Origin: Bacillota bacterium
GTDB taxonomy: Bacteria; Bacillota; Clostridia; Acetivibrionales; DSM-1351
Length of the DNA: 24,159 nt
Assembly (NCBI GenBank): GCA_023391425.1
Contig: JAEWAX010000025.1
Coordinates: 1 to 24,159 of the forward strand
Direction of reading: 5' to 3'
The position numbers were made by a program, and so were the translations under genes. Under the pieces are notes generated by a model. It had not been told where the DNA came from. It saw only the letters and a list, made by a program, of their open reading frames with translations, and did not search any database. Positions 1 to 7,311 of the stretch are shown here, one piece after another (the stretch's first letter is position 1; each line of letters begins with the position of its first letter).

Positions 1-1445
1 GCACCAAGAGCTATTATAACAGGTAAAAGTTTTTCATTATCAAATACTTTATCAAATCGGGCTTTTTCAACATTCAACATTTTCCCCCAAAGTGGTAGTA
101 TTGCTTGAATTCTTCTTTCTCTTCCCTGTTTGGCAGAACCACCTGCTGAGTCTCCTTCGACTATAAATATTTCTGTTAATGATGGGTCCTTCTCGGAACA
201 ATCAGCAAGCTTTCCAGGAAGTGTGCTTGTCTCTAAAGCGCTTTTTCTTCTAGTTAAATCTCTTGCTTTTCTTGCAGCCTCTCTTGCCTTTGCTGCGGTA
301 AGAGATTTATCTAAAATAATTTTAGCTACAGAAGGATTTTCCTCCATAAAACTTGTAAGCTTTTCAGTAACTATATTTTCAACAAAGCTTCTGATTTCAC
401 TATTTCCTAGCTTTGTCTTAGTTTGGCCTTCAAATTGAGGATCAAGAAGCTTTATACTAATAATTGCAGTTAGTCCTTCTCTAACATCTTCACCCGAAAG
501 ATTTTTATCATTTTCCTTTAAAAAATTAAATTTTCTTGCATAGTCATTTAAAACTTTAGTTATTGCCGTTTTGAAACCAGTTAAATGAGTCCCGCCCTCA
601 GATGTGGCGATGTTATTTGCATAGCTAAAAATTGTCTCGGTATATCCAGTGTTATATTGCAAAGCTATTTCAGCAATATTTGTATCTTTTTTACCTTCAA
701 TATATATAACTTCATCATGAATTGAATCTTTAGTCTTATTTAAATATTCAACAAAAGATGAAATACCACCTTCATAATGTAAGTTTTTTATAATTTTTTC
801 TTCAGGACGCTCATCTACGAGTTTAATTTTAACTCCACCATTTAAAAACGCCATTTCTCTATATCTAATTATCATTGATTCAAAATCAAAATCGACTTCT
901 TCAAATATTTCTGGATCAGGTTTAAATGTTGTTGTTGTTCCATGCTCATCTGTATCACCTATTACTTCTACAGGCGTAATTGGTGTACCACGAGAATATT
1001 TTTGTCTATATATATGTCCTTCTCTACAAACAATAACTTCCATACTTTCAGATAATGCATTTACAACAGAAGCTCCAACTCCATGCAATCCACCAGATAC
1101 GCTATATGCTCCACTACCGAATTTACCACCTGCATGTAAAATAGTATGAACAACCTCAAGAGTAGGTATTCCCATTTTAGGGTGAATTCCTACAGGTATA
1201 CCACTTCCATTATCAATAACAGTAACTGATTTATCTTTATGAACTATAACCTCTATTTCGTCACACCTATCAGCTAAAGCCTCATCTATACTATTTGCAA
1301 CAATTTCATAAATCAAATGGTGCAAACCTTTGGTAGAAGTACTGCCGATATACATACCAGGTCTTTTCCTAACAGCCTCTAAACCTTCTAACACTTGAAT
1401 TTGACTCTCATCATATGATGAAACTGTATGATTATTATCACTCAT
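1..1445 (-). CDS. gyrB: DNA gyrase subunit B (3' end outside the window)
   Basis: ATPase subunit of DNA gyrase, which with GyrA introduces negative supercoils. The first 481 codons are visible, starting at an ATG (1443-1445), and the frame stays open to the window edge. The N-terminal GHKL ATPase region shows the NSIDEA, DNGSGIPVG and GGLHGVGASVVNALS motifs. The TOPRIM motif EGDSAGG starts at residue 430. In the segment after it, the residue that aligns with E. coli Lys447 is Trp453 (PLWGKMLNVEKA). A purine-rich AAAGGAAG lies upstream of the start, rather far (about 13 nt). It is the last visible gene of the dnaA-dnaN-rlbA-recF-remB-gyrB order known from Bacillus. gyrA, which normally follows, is instead at 15045 on the other side of oriC. 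Identity is certain; the C-terminus cannot be judged. Confidence 0.97.
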   Translation of the reverse strand, partial: MSDNNHTVSSYDESQIQVLEGLEAVRKRPGMYIGSTSTKGLHHLIYEIVANSIDEALADRCDEIEVIVHKDKSVTVIDNGSGIPVGIHPKMGIPTLEVVHTILHAGGKFGSGAYSVSGGLHGVGASVVNALSESMEVIVCREGHIYRQKYSRGTPITPVEVIGDTDEHGTTTTFKPDPEIFEEVDFDFESMIIRYREMAFLNGGVKIKLVDERPEEKIIKNLHYEGGISSFVEYLNKTKDSIHDEVIYIEGKKDTNIAEIALQYNTGYTETIFSYANNIATSEGGTHLTGFKTAITKVLNDYARKFNFLKENDKNLSGEDVREGLTAIISIKLLDPQFEGQTKTKLGNSEIRSFVENIVTEKLTSFMEENPSVAKIILDKSLTAAKAREAARKARDLTRRKSALETSTLPGKLADCSEKDPSLTEIFIVEGDSAGGSAKQGRERRIQAILPLWGKMLNVEKARFDKVFDNEKLLPVIIALG

Positions 1446-1538
1446 AAGCTTTTGGTTTACTTCCTTTCAAAAATCATATTATCTTATTAACACTGATTTT
1501 GTACATAATTACTTCTAAAGAAACTTAAAATATAATAC

Positions 1539-1808
1539 TTATATATTTGATATCTCACGTATAAAACTTGATCTCTTTTGAAGAGTTACAGATGATATAG
1601 GCGACAAATAGATTTTACTTTTTTTATCTGTTTCTGTAATAATAAAAGACTTTGGAAGATCTTCAGAAATACTCTGAATAAAACCCTCTTCCTCAGCAAT
1701 CTTTAGAAATTCTTTTGTATCTTTGGATATCGTTGTTGTATCAATATCCATAATAGCTATAACATTCTTTATTGGAATAACAACGTCACCACCAATATGC
1801 AAAAACAT
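1539..1808 (-). CDS. remB: RemB-like (DUF370 / RemA family) small DNA-binding regulator
   Basis: Small protein of the DUF370 family; in Bacillus RemA/RemB act as DNA-binding regulators of matrix and osmotic genes, and remB (yaaB) sits exactly between recF and gyrB. I place the start at the ATG at 1806-1808, giving 89 residues that begin MFLHIGGDVVIPIKNVIAI and contain the family-like segment KIYLSPISSVTLQKR. A strong GGGAGG lies 9 nt upstream of this ATG. The longer frame from 1883 would add 25 residues without a good ribosome site and would overlap recF by 23 nt, so I reject it. The protein is slightly longer than Bacillus RemB because of a short C-terminal extension. Its targets cannot be read from this window. 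Confidence 0.88.
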   Translation of the reverse strand: MFLHIGGDVVIPIKNVIAIMDIDTTTISKDTKEFLKIAEEEGFIQSISEDLPKSFIITETDKKSKIYLSPISSVTLQKRSSFIREISNI

Positions 1809-1860
1809 ATTCCACGTCCTCCCATAAACATCTACATTTAATTTTACATTATTAATATAT

Positions 1861-2994
1861 TTATTGCAAATTATCATTTTCAAAACAATTTATTACTCTT
1901 CCATTTTCGATTTTAAAATAATTAGCTGAACTCTTTAAATATTCTTTAAAATGAGCATCGTTTGTACAAGTAATAAATGTCTGGACATCTTTTATACTAT
2001 TCATTAAATATTTTTGCCTATTTTCGTCCAATTCAGACATTACATCATCTAATAGTAAAACAGGAAATTGGCCGGTTTCGCTATTTATTAGTTCTATTTC
2101 AGCTATTTTTAATGATAAAACTGCTGAACGCTGTTGGCCTTGTGATCCATATAACTTAAGGCTTTTTCCATTTATTAAAATATCATAATCATCTCTATGA
2201 GGTCCAATCGAAGTATATCCAAGGGCAATATCTCTTGTTATACTTTTCTCTAAATGTTTTAAATATAAATCGATAAGTTCACTCTTATTACTTGCATTGT
2301 AAATCTGAAAGTTGCAATTATAGTCGAATGAAATTATTTCTTTTTCGACTGTTAAAAACTTATGTTGTCTTTGAGCTAACTCAGAAAGTGCTTTAGTAAA
2401 GTCTTGACGTGCAATAATTATTGATGCTGCTACTTCAGCTAACTTACTGTTCCAAACATCAATAGTATCAAGCAATCCTGCTTTATTATATAAATTCTTT
2501 AATAACATATTACGTTGTTTTAAAATTTTCGCTAGCAGCTGAAGATTATAAAAATACGAAGGTTTAATTTGGCTTAGTGTAATATCGACAAATCTTCTTC
2601 TTTCCATTGGCCCCTGTTTAACAATAAATAAGTCTTCAGGAGAAAAAAGAACAGCATATAAATTTCCCATTAACGCTCCTAACTTTTTAAGAGGAATATC
2701 ATTAATGCTTATTTGTTTTTTTTGATCTAGTAAATACTTTATACTAATATTTTTATCTAAACCACCATTATATACAAATGAATTTATATTATATGAGCTA
2801 CTCCCAAATCTCACTAGTTCACTATCCTTTGATGTTCTATGTGATCTTCCGGAAGCACATAAATAAATGGCTTCAAGGATATTGGTTTTACCTTGGCCAT
2901 TATCTCCATAAATAATATTAAAACGGTCAGAGAATACAATTTTAGTATCTATATGATTTCTAAAATTCTCTAAAGCCAAACTTTTTACAATCAA
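1861..2994 (-). CDS. recF: DNA replication/repair protein RecF
   Basis: SMC-like ABC ATPase that helps load RecA at ssDNA gaps together with RecO and RecR. At 377 residues it has the usual family length. The N-terminal Walker A is GDNGQGKTN (about residues 30-38), the ABC signature lies in GSQGQQRSAVLSLKIAEIE, and Walker B is PVLLLDDVMSELDENRQ near residue 320. The start is a TTG (2992-2994) with GAGG 8 nt upstream; no ATG or GTG fits the conserved N-terminus (IVKSLALENFRNH) better. It follows the S4-domain gene by 18 nt, so the two are probably co-transcribed with dnaN. Identity is secure. Confidence 0.97.
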   Translation of the reverse strand: MIVKSLALENFRNHIDTKIVFSDRFNIIYGDNGQGKTNILEAIYLCASGRSHRTSKDSELVRFGSSSYNINSFVYNGGLDKNISIKYLLDQKKQISINDIPLKKLGALMGNLYAVLFSPEDLFIVKQGPMERRRFVDITLSQIKPSYFYNLQLLAKILKQRNMLLKNLYNKAGLLDTIDVWNSKLAEVAASIIIARQDFTKALSELAQRQHKFLTVEKEIISFDYNCNFQIYNASNKSELIDLYLKHLEKSITRDIALGYTSIGPHRDDYDILINGKSLKLYGSQGQQRSAVLSLKIAEIELINSETGQFPVLLLDDVMSELDENRQKYLMNSIKDVQTFITCTNDAHFKEYLKSSANYFKIENGRVINCFENDNLQ

Positions 2995-3012
2995 TTTGAT
3001 ACCTCAATATAA

Positions 3013-3225
3013 CTATTTTTGAACAACTTCATATTTTTTGTTTTCAAATTCTATAATATCACCGTTTCTCAGCTTTTTTCCACGCTGTATTTCTATATTA
3101 CCATTAACCTTAACAAAGCCGTCGATTATAAAGCTCTTAGCCATAGCTCCATTTTCGCAAGCTCCCGCCCACTTCAAAAATTGATCTAACTTTATATACT
3201 CAGTATTTATCTCAACCTGCTCCAT
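3013..3225 (-). CDS. rlbA: S4-domain RNA-binding protein (YaaA/RlbA family)
   Basis: Small S4-fold protein always found between dnaN and recF in Firmicutes; the Bacillus relative has been linked to ribosome assembly. I take the ATG at 3223-3225 as start, giving 70 residues that begin MEQVEINTEYIKLDQFLKWA. GGAGG ends 4 nt upstream. The longer frame begins at a TTG right after the dnaN stop and adds 13 residues with no support. The S4 core is visible as IKLDQFLKWAGACENGAMAK, then VKVNG and the basic RGKKLRNGDIIEF. It lies 41 nt downstream of dnaN and 18 nt upstream of recF. Confidence 0.92.
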   Translation of the reverse strand: MEQVEINTEYIKLDQFLKWAGACENGAMAKSFIIDGFVKVNGNIEIQRGKKLRNGDIIEFENKKYEVVQK

Positions 3226-3266
3226 ATTTCCTCCATGCCTAATAACGTGAACAGCTTTAGGCAAAT

Positions 3267-4367
3267 CTAAATTCTTACTGCTTGTACTAAATAAGCATAG
3301 TCATTATTATTTTCAATTACAGGCCTCATTGTACAAGGTGCATTTGTTGTTATAAAGTAAATTGCAGTTCTATCATCATCAATGGCTTTTAATGCATCTA
3401 TTAAAAAAGCTGGATTATACCCTATTTCTAAATTATTCCCTTCGATATCACATTTTACTTCTTCACGAACAGCTCCTAATTCAGCATTTGAAGTTATAAT
3501 TATTTTATCATTACCAATAAATAATTTAACTGGGCTATTTTTGTCATTCATAGAAATAAGAGATGCTCTCTCAAGACTAGATTGCAACTCTTTTATATTA
3601 ATAACAATTTTCGTCTCAAATTCTTTATTTAACAAACTGTTGTAATTTAAAAATTTACCTTCAATAAGCCTTGATACAATTCTCCAAGATTGTGTATCAA
3701 AAACAATCTGATTATTTGAGTTATAAATAAATACCTCATCGTCAGTTGCTTGAAGAATTTTGGAGATTTCATTTAATGTTTTTCCAGGTACAATTACCGA
3801 AAAATCAGCTATATCACCATTTATTTGTTTTCTTCTTAATGCAAGTCTAAATCCATCGATTGAAACGAAAACTAACTCATTACTCTTGACCTCAATAAGA
3901 GATCCTGTTAAAACAGGTCTGTTTTCATCAGTTCCTACTGCAAAAACAGTTTGTCTAATCATATCCTTTAAATCACTCTGTGTCAAAGACAAAATATTTT
4001 CTTTATCAACGTTAGGCAAAGTAGGATATCCAGATGGATTTATTCCCTTTATCTCAAAGTGAGAATTTTCACATTCAACAATAACAAGATTATTTTCCAT
4101 TACTTCAATGAGTACTTCAGCATCAGGTAATCTTCTTACTATATCTCCAAACATTTTAGAATTAATAACAATAGAACCTGTTTTTCTAATATCAGCTTCA
4201 ACGTAACACTCTATTCCAATTTCAAGGTCATTTCCAGTTAACTTAAATTTACCATCTGCATTTAAGAGAATACCTTCAAGTATTGGTAATGTTGTTTTGG
4301 TTGAAACAGCTTTTTGAACTATATTTATACCATTTAATAAATTTTCCTTTGAGCAAATTAATTTCAT
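3267..4367 (-). CDS. dnaN: DNA polymerase III beta subunit (sliding clamp)
   Basis: Ring-shaped processivity clamp that tethers the replicative polymerase and many repair proteins to DNA. With the start I choose (ATG 4365-4367, MKLICSKENLLNGINIVQKA) the protein has 366 residues, normal for the family. An upstream in-frame ATG adds four residues, but GGAGG lies between the two ATGs, 5 nt before the downstream one, so the downstream one must be used. The C-terminus ends in the clamp-typical NNDYAYLVQAVRI after a run resembling the conserved C-terminal MRP loop (CTMRPVIE). The origin unwinding region lies directly upstream, between dnaN and dnaA. Confidence 0.97.
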   Translation of the reverse strand: MKLICSKENLLNGINIVQKAVSTKTTLPILEGILLNADGKFKLTGNDLEIGIECYVEADIRKTGSIVINSKMFGDIVRRLPDAEVLIEVMENNLVIVECENSHFEIKGINPSGYPTLPNVDKENILSLTQSDLKDMIRQTVFAVGTDENRPVLTGSLIEVKSNELVFVSIDGFRLALRRKQINGDIADFSVIVPGKTLNEISKILQATDDEVFIYNSNNQIVFDTQSWRIVSRLIEGKFLNYNSLLNKEFETKIVINIKELQSSLERASLISMNDKNSPVKLFIGNDKIIITSNAELGAVREEVKCDIEGNNLEIGYNPAFLIDALKAIDDDRTAIYFITTNAPCTMRPVIENNNDYAYLVQAVRI

Positions 4368-4614
4368 GGCTACCTCCATATTTTTTATATATATTTAAAA
4401 GATAATAAATCAGTAATAATAGTAGTAAGTGCTGTTAAATGTGTGCATAACTCTTGAAATTAAGTAATACAAACATCTAACGGTTGTTAATAATATGTTG
4501 ACTAATTACAACAATTTATTAACACAACAACAAAGTTATTAAATTCTCAAAGTTATACACAAATAATAATCACCAAATCAACAAAAACTGTGTATATCTT
4601 TTTGGTTAAAAAAA
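4368..4614. promoter_or_regulatory. oriC, dnaA-dnaN side: DnaA boxes, DnaA-trio and AT-rich unwinding region
   Basis: Non-coding gap with the parts of a Bacillus-type unwinding region. Boxes matching TTATNCACA exactly lie at 4442-4450 (minus) and 4553-4561 (plus). A one-mismatch box is at 4589-4597 (minus), and two TTATTAACA sites form an inverted pair at 4485-4493 and 4516-4524. Next to the 4442 box, five trinucleotides TAA TAA TAG TAG TAA run from 4414 to 4428; read 3' to 5' these are the A/G-A-T repeats of a DnaA-trio. A nearly pure A/T stretch (4381-4410) follows. Order and polarity (box, short GC-containing spacer, trio, AT-rich) match the known arrangement. dnaN transcription must also start here, but I see no clear promoter. 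Confidence 0.85.
4414..4428 (-). other. DnaA-trio element of oriC
   Basis: Five consecutive trinucleotides, TAA TAA TAG TAG TAA as written on the plus strand. They are separated by a 13-nt spacer (with GTGCTG) from the perfect DnaA box at 4442-4450. The DnaA-trio is the established ssDNA-binding element for DnaA filament growth in bacterial origins. Spacing and direction agree; function is inferred. Confidence 0.75.
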
Positions 4615-5937
4615 TCATGGTCCTACTATGTTCTTTTTGATATCTTCAATTGTTCTTCTTAATTCAGAGCTTTCTTCAATATCAGATTTTATTTTTTCAC
4701 ATGCATGCATAACTGTAGTATGATCGCGTCCTCCAAAATCATCCCCGATTTTTGGTAACGACATATCAGTCATTTCACGACAAAGGTACATAGCAATCTG
4801 ACGAGGAAAAGATACATCTCTAGATCTTCTTTGTGACTTAAGTTCCTCAGTCTTCAAGTGATAATATCTAGAAACTGCTTCTTGTATAGTTTTAGAGTTT
4901 ATTATAACCTGCTTACTATTGTTGAACATATCTTTTAGAGCTTCAGTTGACATTTCAACACTAATTACATTTTCAGTTAAAGATGAATATGCAATAACTC
5001 TGTTTAATGCACCTTCAAGTTCTCGAATGTTTGATGCAACATTGCTAGCGATAAAAGCCATAACATCATCTGGAACATCAAGTTTTTCCAGCTGGGCCTT
5101 TTTTCTAAGAATTGCAATCCTAGTTTCTAAATCAGGTGGAGCAATATCTGCTATTAACCCCCATTCAAATCTAGACCTAAGCCTGTCCTCAAGAGTATTA
5201 ATTTCTTTTGGAGGCTTATCACTTGATATAATAATTTGTTTGTTTGCTTCATATAGTGCATTAAAAGTATGGAAAAATTCTTCCTGTGTTCTTTCTTTTC
5301 CACCAATAAATTGAATATCATCTATTAAAAGAACGTCTATATTACGATATTTATATCTAAATTCTTCATTCTTATCATCTTTAATGGCATTAATTAATTC
5401 ATTTGTAAATTTTTCTGATGAAACATATAAAACTTTTAATGCAGGATTTTGGCTTAAAACAAAGTGCCCTATTGCATGCATGAGATGTGTTTTCCCAAGT
5501 CCAACTCCCCCATACAAAAATAGAGGGTTGTATGCTTTAGCTGGTGCTTCTGCTACTGCTAATGAAGCAGCATGTGCAAATCTATTTCCATTACCAATGA
5601 CAAAAGTATCAAATGTATATTTAGGATTAAGAACTAAACCTGATGTATCTTCAGTATATTCTTGAACAGTCGGCTTTGATTGGGCTTGTGATGGTATTGA
5701 AAAATAAAGGTTATAATCCTTATGAGTTATTTGCCTAAGAGAATTTTTTATTAAATAAGAATACCTGGATTCAAGAATTCCCTTTTGAAAATCGGCAGGG
5801 ACACCTAAAGTAATAGTATTAGAATCAATAGAAATAGGTTCTATTGTTAAAATCCAAGTGTTATAACTTATTTCAGTCATTTCATCTTTCAGTAATTCAA
5901 GTGTTCTATTCCAAATATCATTTAGCTGTACGCTCAT
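4615..5937 (-). CDS. dnaA: Chromosomal replication initiator DnaA
   Basis: AAA+ ATPase that binds DnaA boxes, melts oriC and recruits the helicase. Length is 440 residues, typical. Domain I is about 1-80. A short linker follows (about 82-105, with QSKPTVQEYTEDTSG). The AAA+ domain has Walker A GGVGLGKT at 143-150, Walker B LLIDD at 203-207 and sensor 1 IISSD at 236-240. The C-terminal DNA-binding signature FGGRDHTTVMHACEKI is at 401-416. The start ATG (5935-5937) has AAGGTGG about 10 nt upstream. DnaA-box clusters flank the gene on both sides, so it sits inside a bipartite origin and is probably autoregulated. Confidence 0.98.
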   Translation of the reverse strand: MSVQLNDIWNRTLELLKDEMTEISYNTWILTIEPISIDSNTITLGVPADFQKGILESRYSYLIKNSLRQITHKDYNLYFSIPSQAQSKPTVQEYTEDTSGLVLNPKYTFDTFVIGNGNRFAHAASLAVAEAPAKAYNPLFLYGGVGLGKTHLMHAIGHFVLSQNPALKVLYVSSEKFTNELINAIKDDKNEEFRYKYRNIDVLLIDDIQFIGGKERTQEEFFHTFNALYEANKQIIISSDKPPKEINTLEDRLRSRFEWGLIADIAPPDLETRIAILRKKAQLEKLDVPDDVMAFIASNVASNIRELEGALNRVIAYSSLTENVISVEMSTEALKDMFNNSKQVIINSKTIQEAVSRYYHLKTEELKSQRRSRDVSFPRQIAMYLCREMTDMSLPKIGDDFGGRDHTTVMHACEKIKSDIEESSELRRTIEDIKKNIVGP

Positions 5938-6399
5938 GTTCTTTCGACCACCTTGGTATTCATAATGTCATCTCTAAATTGCAAAATAAAAACACGTTAC
6001 AAAAGCCTATAAGTTTATTACAAAAAAACAAAAATAAAATAATAGTAATAATAATCTTATTTGTAATAAGTTTAATCTTTTGTGAAGTGTTTAAACAAAA
6101 AAACGCAAAAAAAAATAAAAGTTATTAACAACTTAATAAACAAAATACACAAGTTATCAACAAGTATTTATAAATATATCAGAGTTTTGTGGAAAATTCA
6201 ATACGAAAAATTCAAGATATCCACAAAAAAATATTTTTATTAAAATTATATCCACAGGTTTTCATGTAAACAATTAATATAGTAACAACATGTTGAAAAG
6301 GATATAATTTTAAGTACAATATATTGATTTTCATTAAAATTGTAACAATTAAAAAAAATATAAAAATAAATATAAATAGTTTTAAGAGCTTAAATGAAC
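5938..6399. promoter_or_regulatory. oriC, dnaA-rpmH side: DnaA-box cluster in a very AT-rich gap
   Basis: Long gene-free stretch between the divergent dnaA and rpmH. Between 6122 and 6256 there are DnaA-box-like 9-mers, each about one mismatch from the consensus: TTATTAACA 6122-6130 (+), TTATCAACA 6154-6162 (+), TTTTCCACA 6188-6196 (-), ATATCCACA 6217-6225 (+) and ATATCCACA 6248-6256 (+). Nearer dnaA the plus strand is extremely A-rich (6020-6120) and has a second trio-like run, TAA TAG TAA TAA TAA, at 6040-6054. This is the expected box cluster upstream of dnaA in a bipartite origin. The dnaA promoter should lie here too, but no convincing -35/-10 pair was found. Confidence 0.8.
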
Positions 6400-6400
6400 C

Positions 6401-6430
6401 TTGACAGTTTAAAAAAGATTAATATATAAT
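6401..6430 (+). promoter_or_regulatory. SigA-type promoter of rpmH operon
   Basis: Perfect -35 TTGACA (6401-6406) and perfect -10 TATAAT (6425-6430) with an 18-bp spacer, 69 nt upstream of rpmH. The strongest promoter match in the window, as expected for a ribosomal-protein gene. Confidence 0.88.
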
Positions 6431-6499
6431 AGATTCGGTGTCTTTAAAAGAAAACACTTTAACTATTTATATACAGGAAATTGGATCGGGGGTGGAACA

Positions 6500-6634
6500 A
6501 TGTTAAGAACATATCAACCTAAGAAGAGACATGCTAAAAAGGAACATGGCTTCAGAAAAAGAATGAGCACTGCTAATGGAAGAAAAGTATTAAGAAGACG
6601 CAGATTAAAAGGAAGAAAGGTTCTTTCAGCATAA
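6500..6634 (+). CDS. rpmH: 50S ribosomal protein L34
   Basis: Very small, highly basic protein of the large ribosomal subunit. The 44-residue sequence starts MLRTYQPKKRHAKKEHGF and ends RRRRLKGRKVLSA, matching the L34 pattern over its whole length. The ATG at 6500 follows a GGGGGTGG ribosome site. It heads the conserved rpmH-rnpA-yidD-yidC-jag cluster transcribed away from oriC, opposite to dnaA. A hairpin with a T-run just behind it (6634-6658) probably limits read-through into rnpA, which would let L34 be made in excess over RnpA. Confidence 0.97.
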   Translation: MLRTYQPKKRHAKKEHGFRKRMSTANGRKVLRRRRLKGRKVLSA

Positions 6635-6658
6635 GACCGCATAAATGTGGTCTTTTTC
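6634..6658 (+). terminator. Intrinsic terminator / attenuator between rpmH and rnpA
   Basis: Stem AGACCGC pairs with GTGGTCT (one G-U pair) around a 6-nt loop, followed at once by TTTTTC. It begins on the last base of the rpmH stop codon. Because no strong promoter is visible before rnpA at 6711, it more likely acts as a partial terminator within the operon than as an absolute end. Confidence 0.75.
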
Positions 6659-6710
6659 TTTAAACCGTGCTATTCTCTATACAGATTAATACTTATAAAG
6701 GTAGTATAGT

Positions 6711-7076
6711 ATGAGAAGAATTGTAACATTGAAGAAGAACTATGAGTTTTCAAGAGTTTTTAATAAAGGGTCGTTTTATGTTGGAAGGCACATAATAGTA
6801 TATGTCCTTCCAAATAAACAATCCTTTAAAAGAGTAGGAATATCAGTTTCAAAAAAAGCTGGTAATGCAGTTTTGAGAAACAAAAAGAAGAGACTTATTA
6901 GAGAGAGTTACAGGCATTATGAGGATTGTATTCTAAATGGCTATGACATAGTAATTGCTGCTAGAGCGGAAGAGAATGTTCCAAAATATGCTGCATTGTT
7001 AAAGGAATTCAAATATTTGATAAAAAAATTACAGGTATTTGATCAGGAGAAATACAATTGTTTAAAACAGCTTTGA
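6711..7076 (+). CDS. rnpA: Ribonuclease P protein component
   Basis: Basic protein cofactor of the RNase P ribozyme, which matures tRNA 5' ends. Length 121 residues, usual for the family. The signature RNKKKRLIRESYR is at about residues 56-68, and the N-terminus MRRIVTLKKNYEFSRVFNKG is typical. The start ATG has AAAGGT upstream. Its 3' end overlaps yidD by 19 nt, showing translational coupling. Between it and rpmH lies a hairpin terminator, so its level is probably lower than that of L34. Confidence 0.96.
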   Translation: MRRIVTLKKNYEFSRVFNKGSFYVGRHIIVYVLPNKQSFKRVGISVSKKAGNAVLRNKKKRLIRESYRHYEDCILNGYDIVIAARAEENVPKYAALLKEFKYLIKKLQVFDQEKYNCLKQL

Positions 7077-7273
7077 TTTCTTTGATACGGTTTTATCAAA
7101 GGTTCTTATCACCATTAAAAATGAAGCCTACATGTAGATTTTATCCTACATGTTCGCAATATGCGATAGATGCTATAACAAAATATGGCTGCTTTAAAGG
7201 TAGCTATATGGCAATAAAACGAATATTAAAGTGTCATCCTTTCCATCCAGGAGGGTATGACCCTGTGAAATAG
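7058..7273 (+). CDS. yidD: Membrane protein insertion efficiency factor YidD
   Basis: Small protein linked to YidC-dependent membrane insertion, conserved between rnpA and yidC. The 71-residue sequence has the family core: IRFYQRFLSPLK, then CRFYPTCSQYAIDAI, then CHPFHPGGYDPV. The cysteines of CRFYPTCS and CHPFHPGG are all present. The start is a TTG (7058-7060) with AGGAGA 7 nt upstream; no ATG is available before the conserved region. It overlaps the end of rnpA by 19 nt. An N-terminal amphipathic stretch probably places it at the membrane face. Confidence 0.94.
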   Translation: MFKTALISLIRFYQRFLSPLKMKPTCRFYPTCSQYAIDAITKYGCFKGSYMAIKRILKCHPFHPGGYDPVK

Positions 7274-7311
7274 ATATAATAAACGTATAAGCTTAGGAGA
7301 AAAATAAGAAT

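Noticed and set aside
1809..1883. Longer remB form overlapping recF
   Set aside because: Adds 25 residues unlike the family and has no good ribosome site, while the ATG at 1808 has a strong GGGAGG.
3226..3264. Longer S4-domain protein starting at TTG directly after dnaN
   Set aside because: The ATG at 3225 has GGAGG at 4 nt and gives the usual family length and N-terminus.
6001..6120. A-rich tract as a coding or repeat element
   Set aside because: Best explained as AT-rich origin DNA beside the DnaA-box cluster.
5844..6128. 94-codon plus-strand frame over the dnaA start and the origin gap
   Set aside because: Antisense to dnaA at first, then a low-complexity Lys/Asn/Ile tail made by the A-rich origin DNA; no ribosome site.
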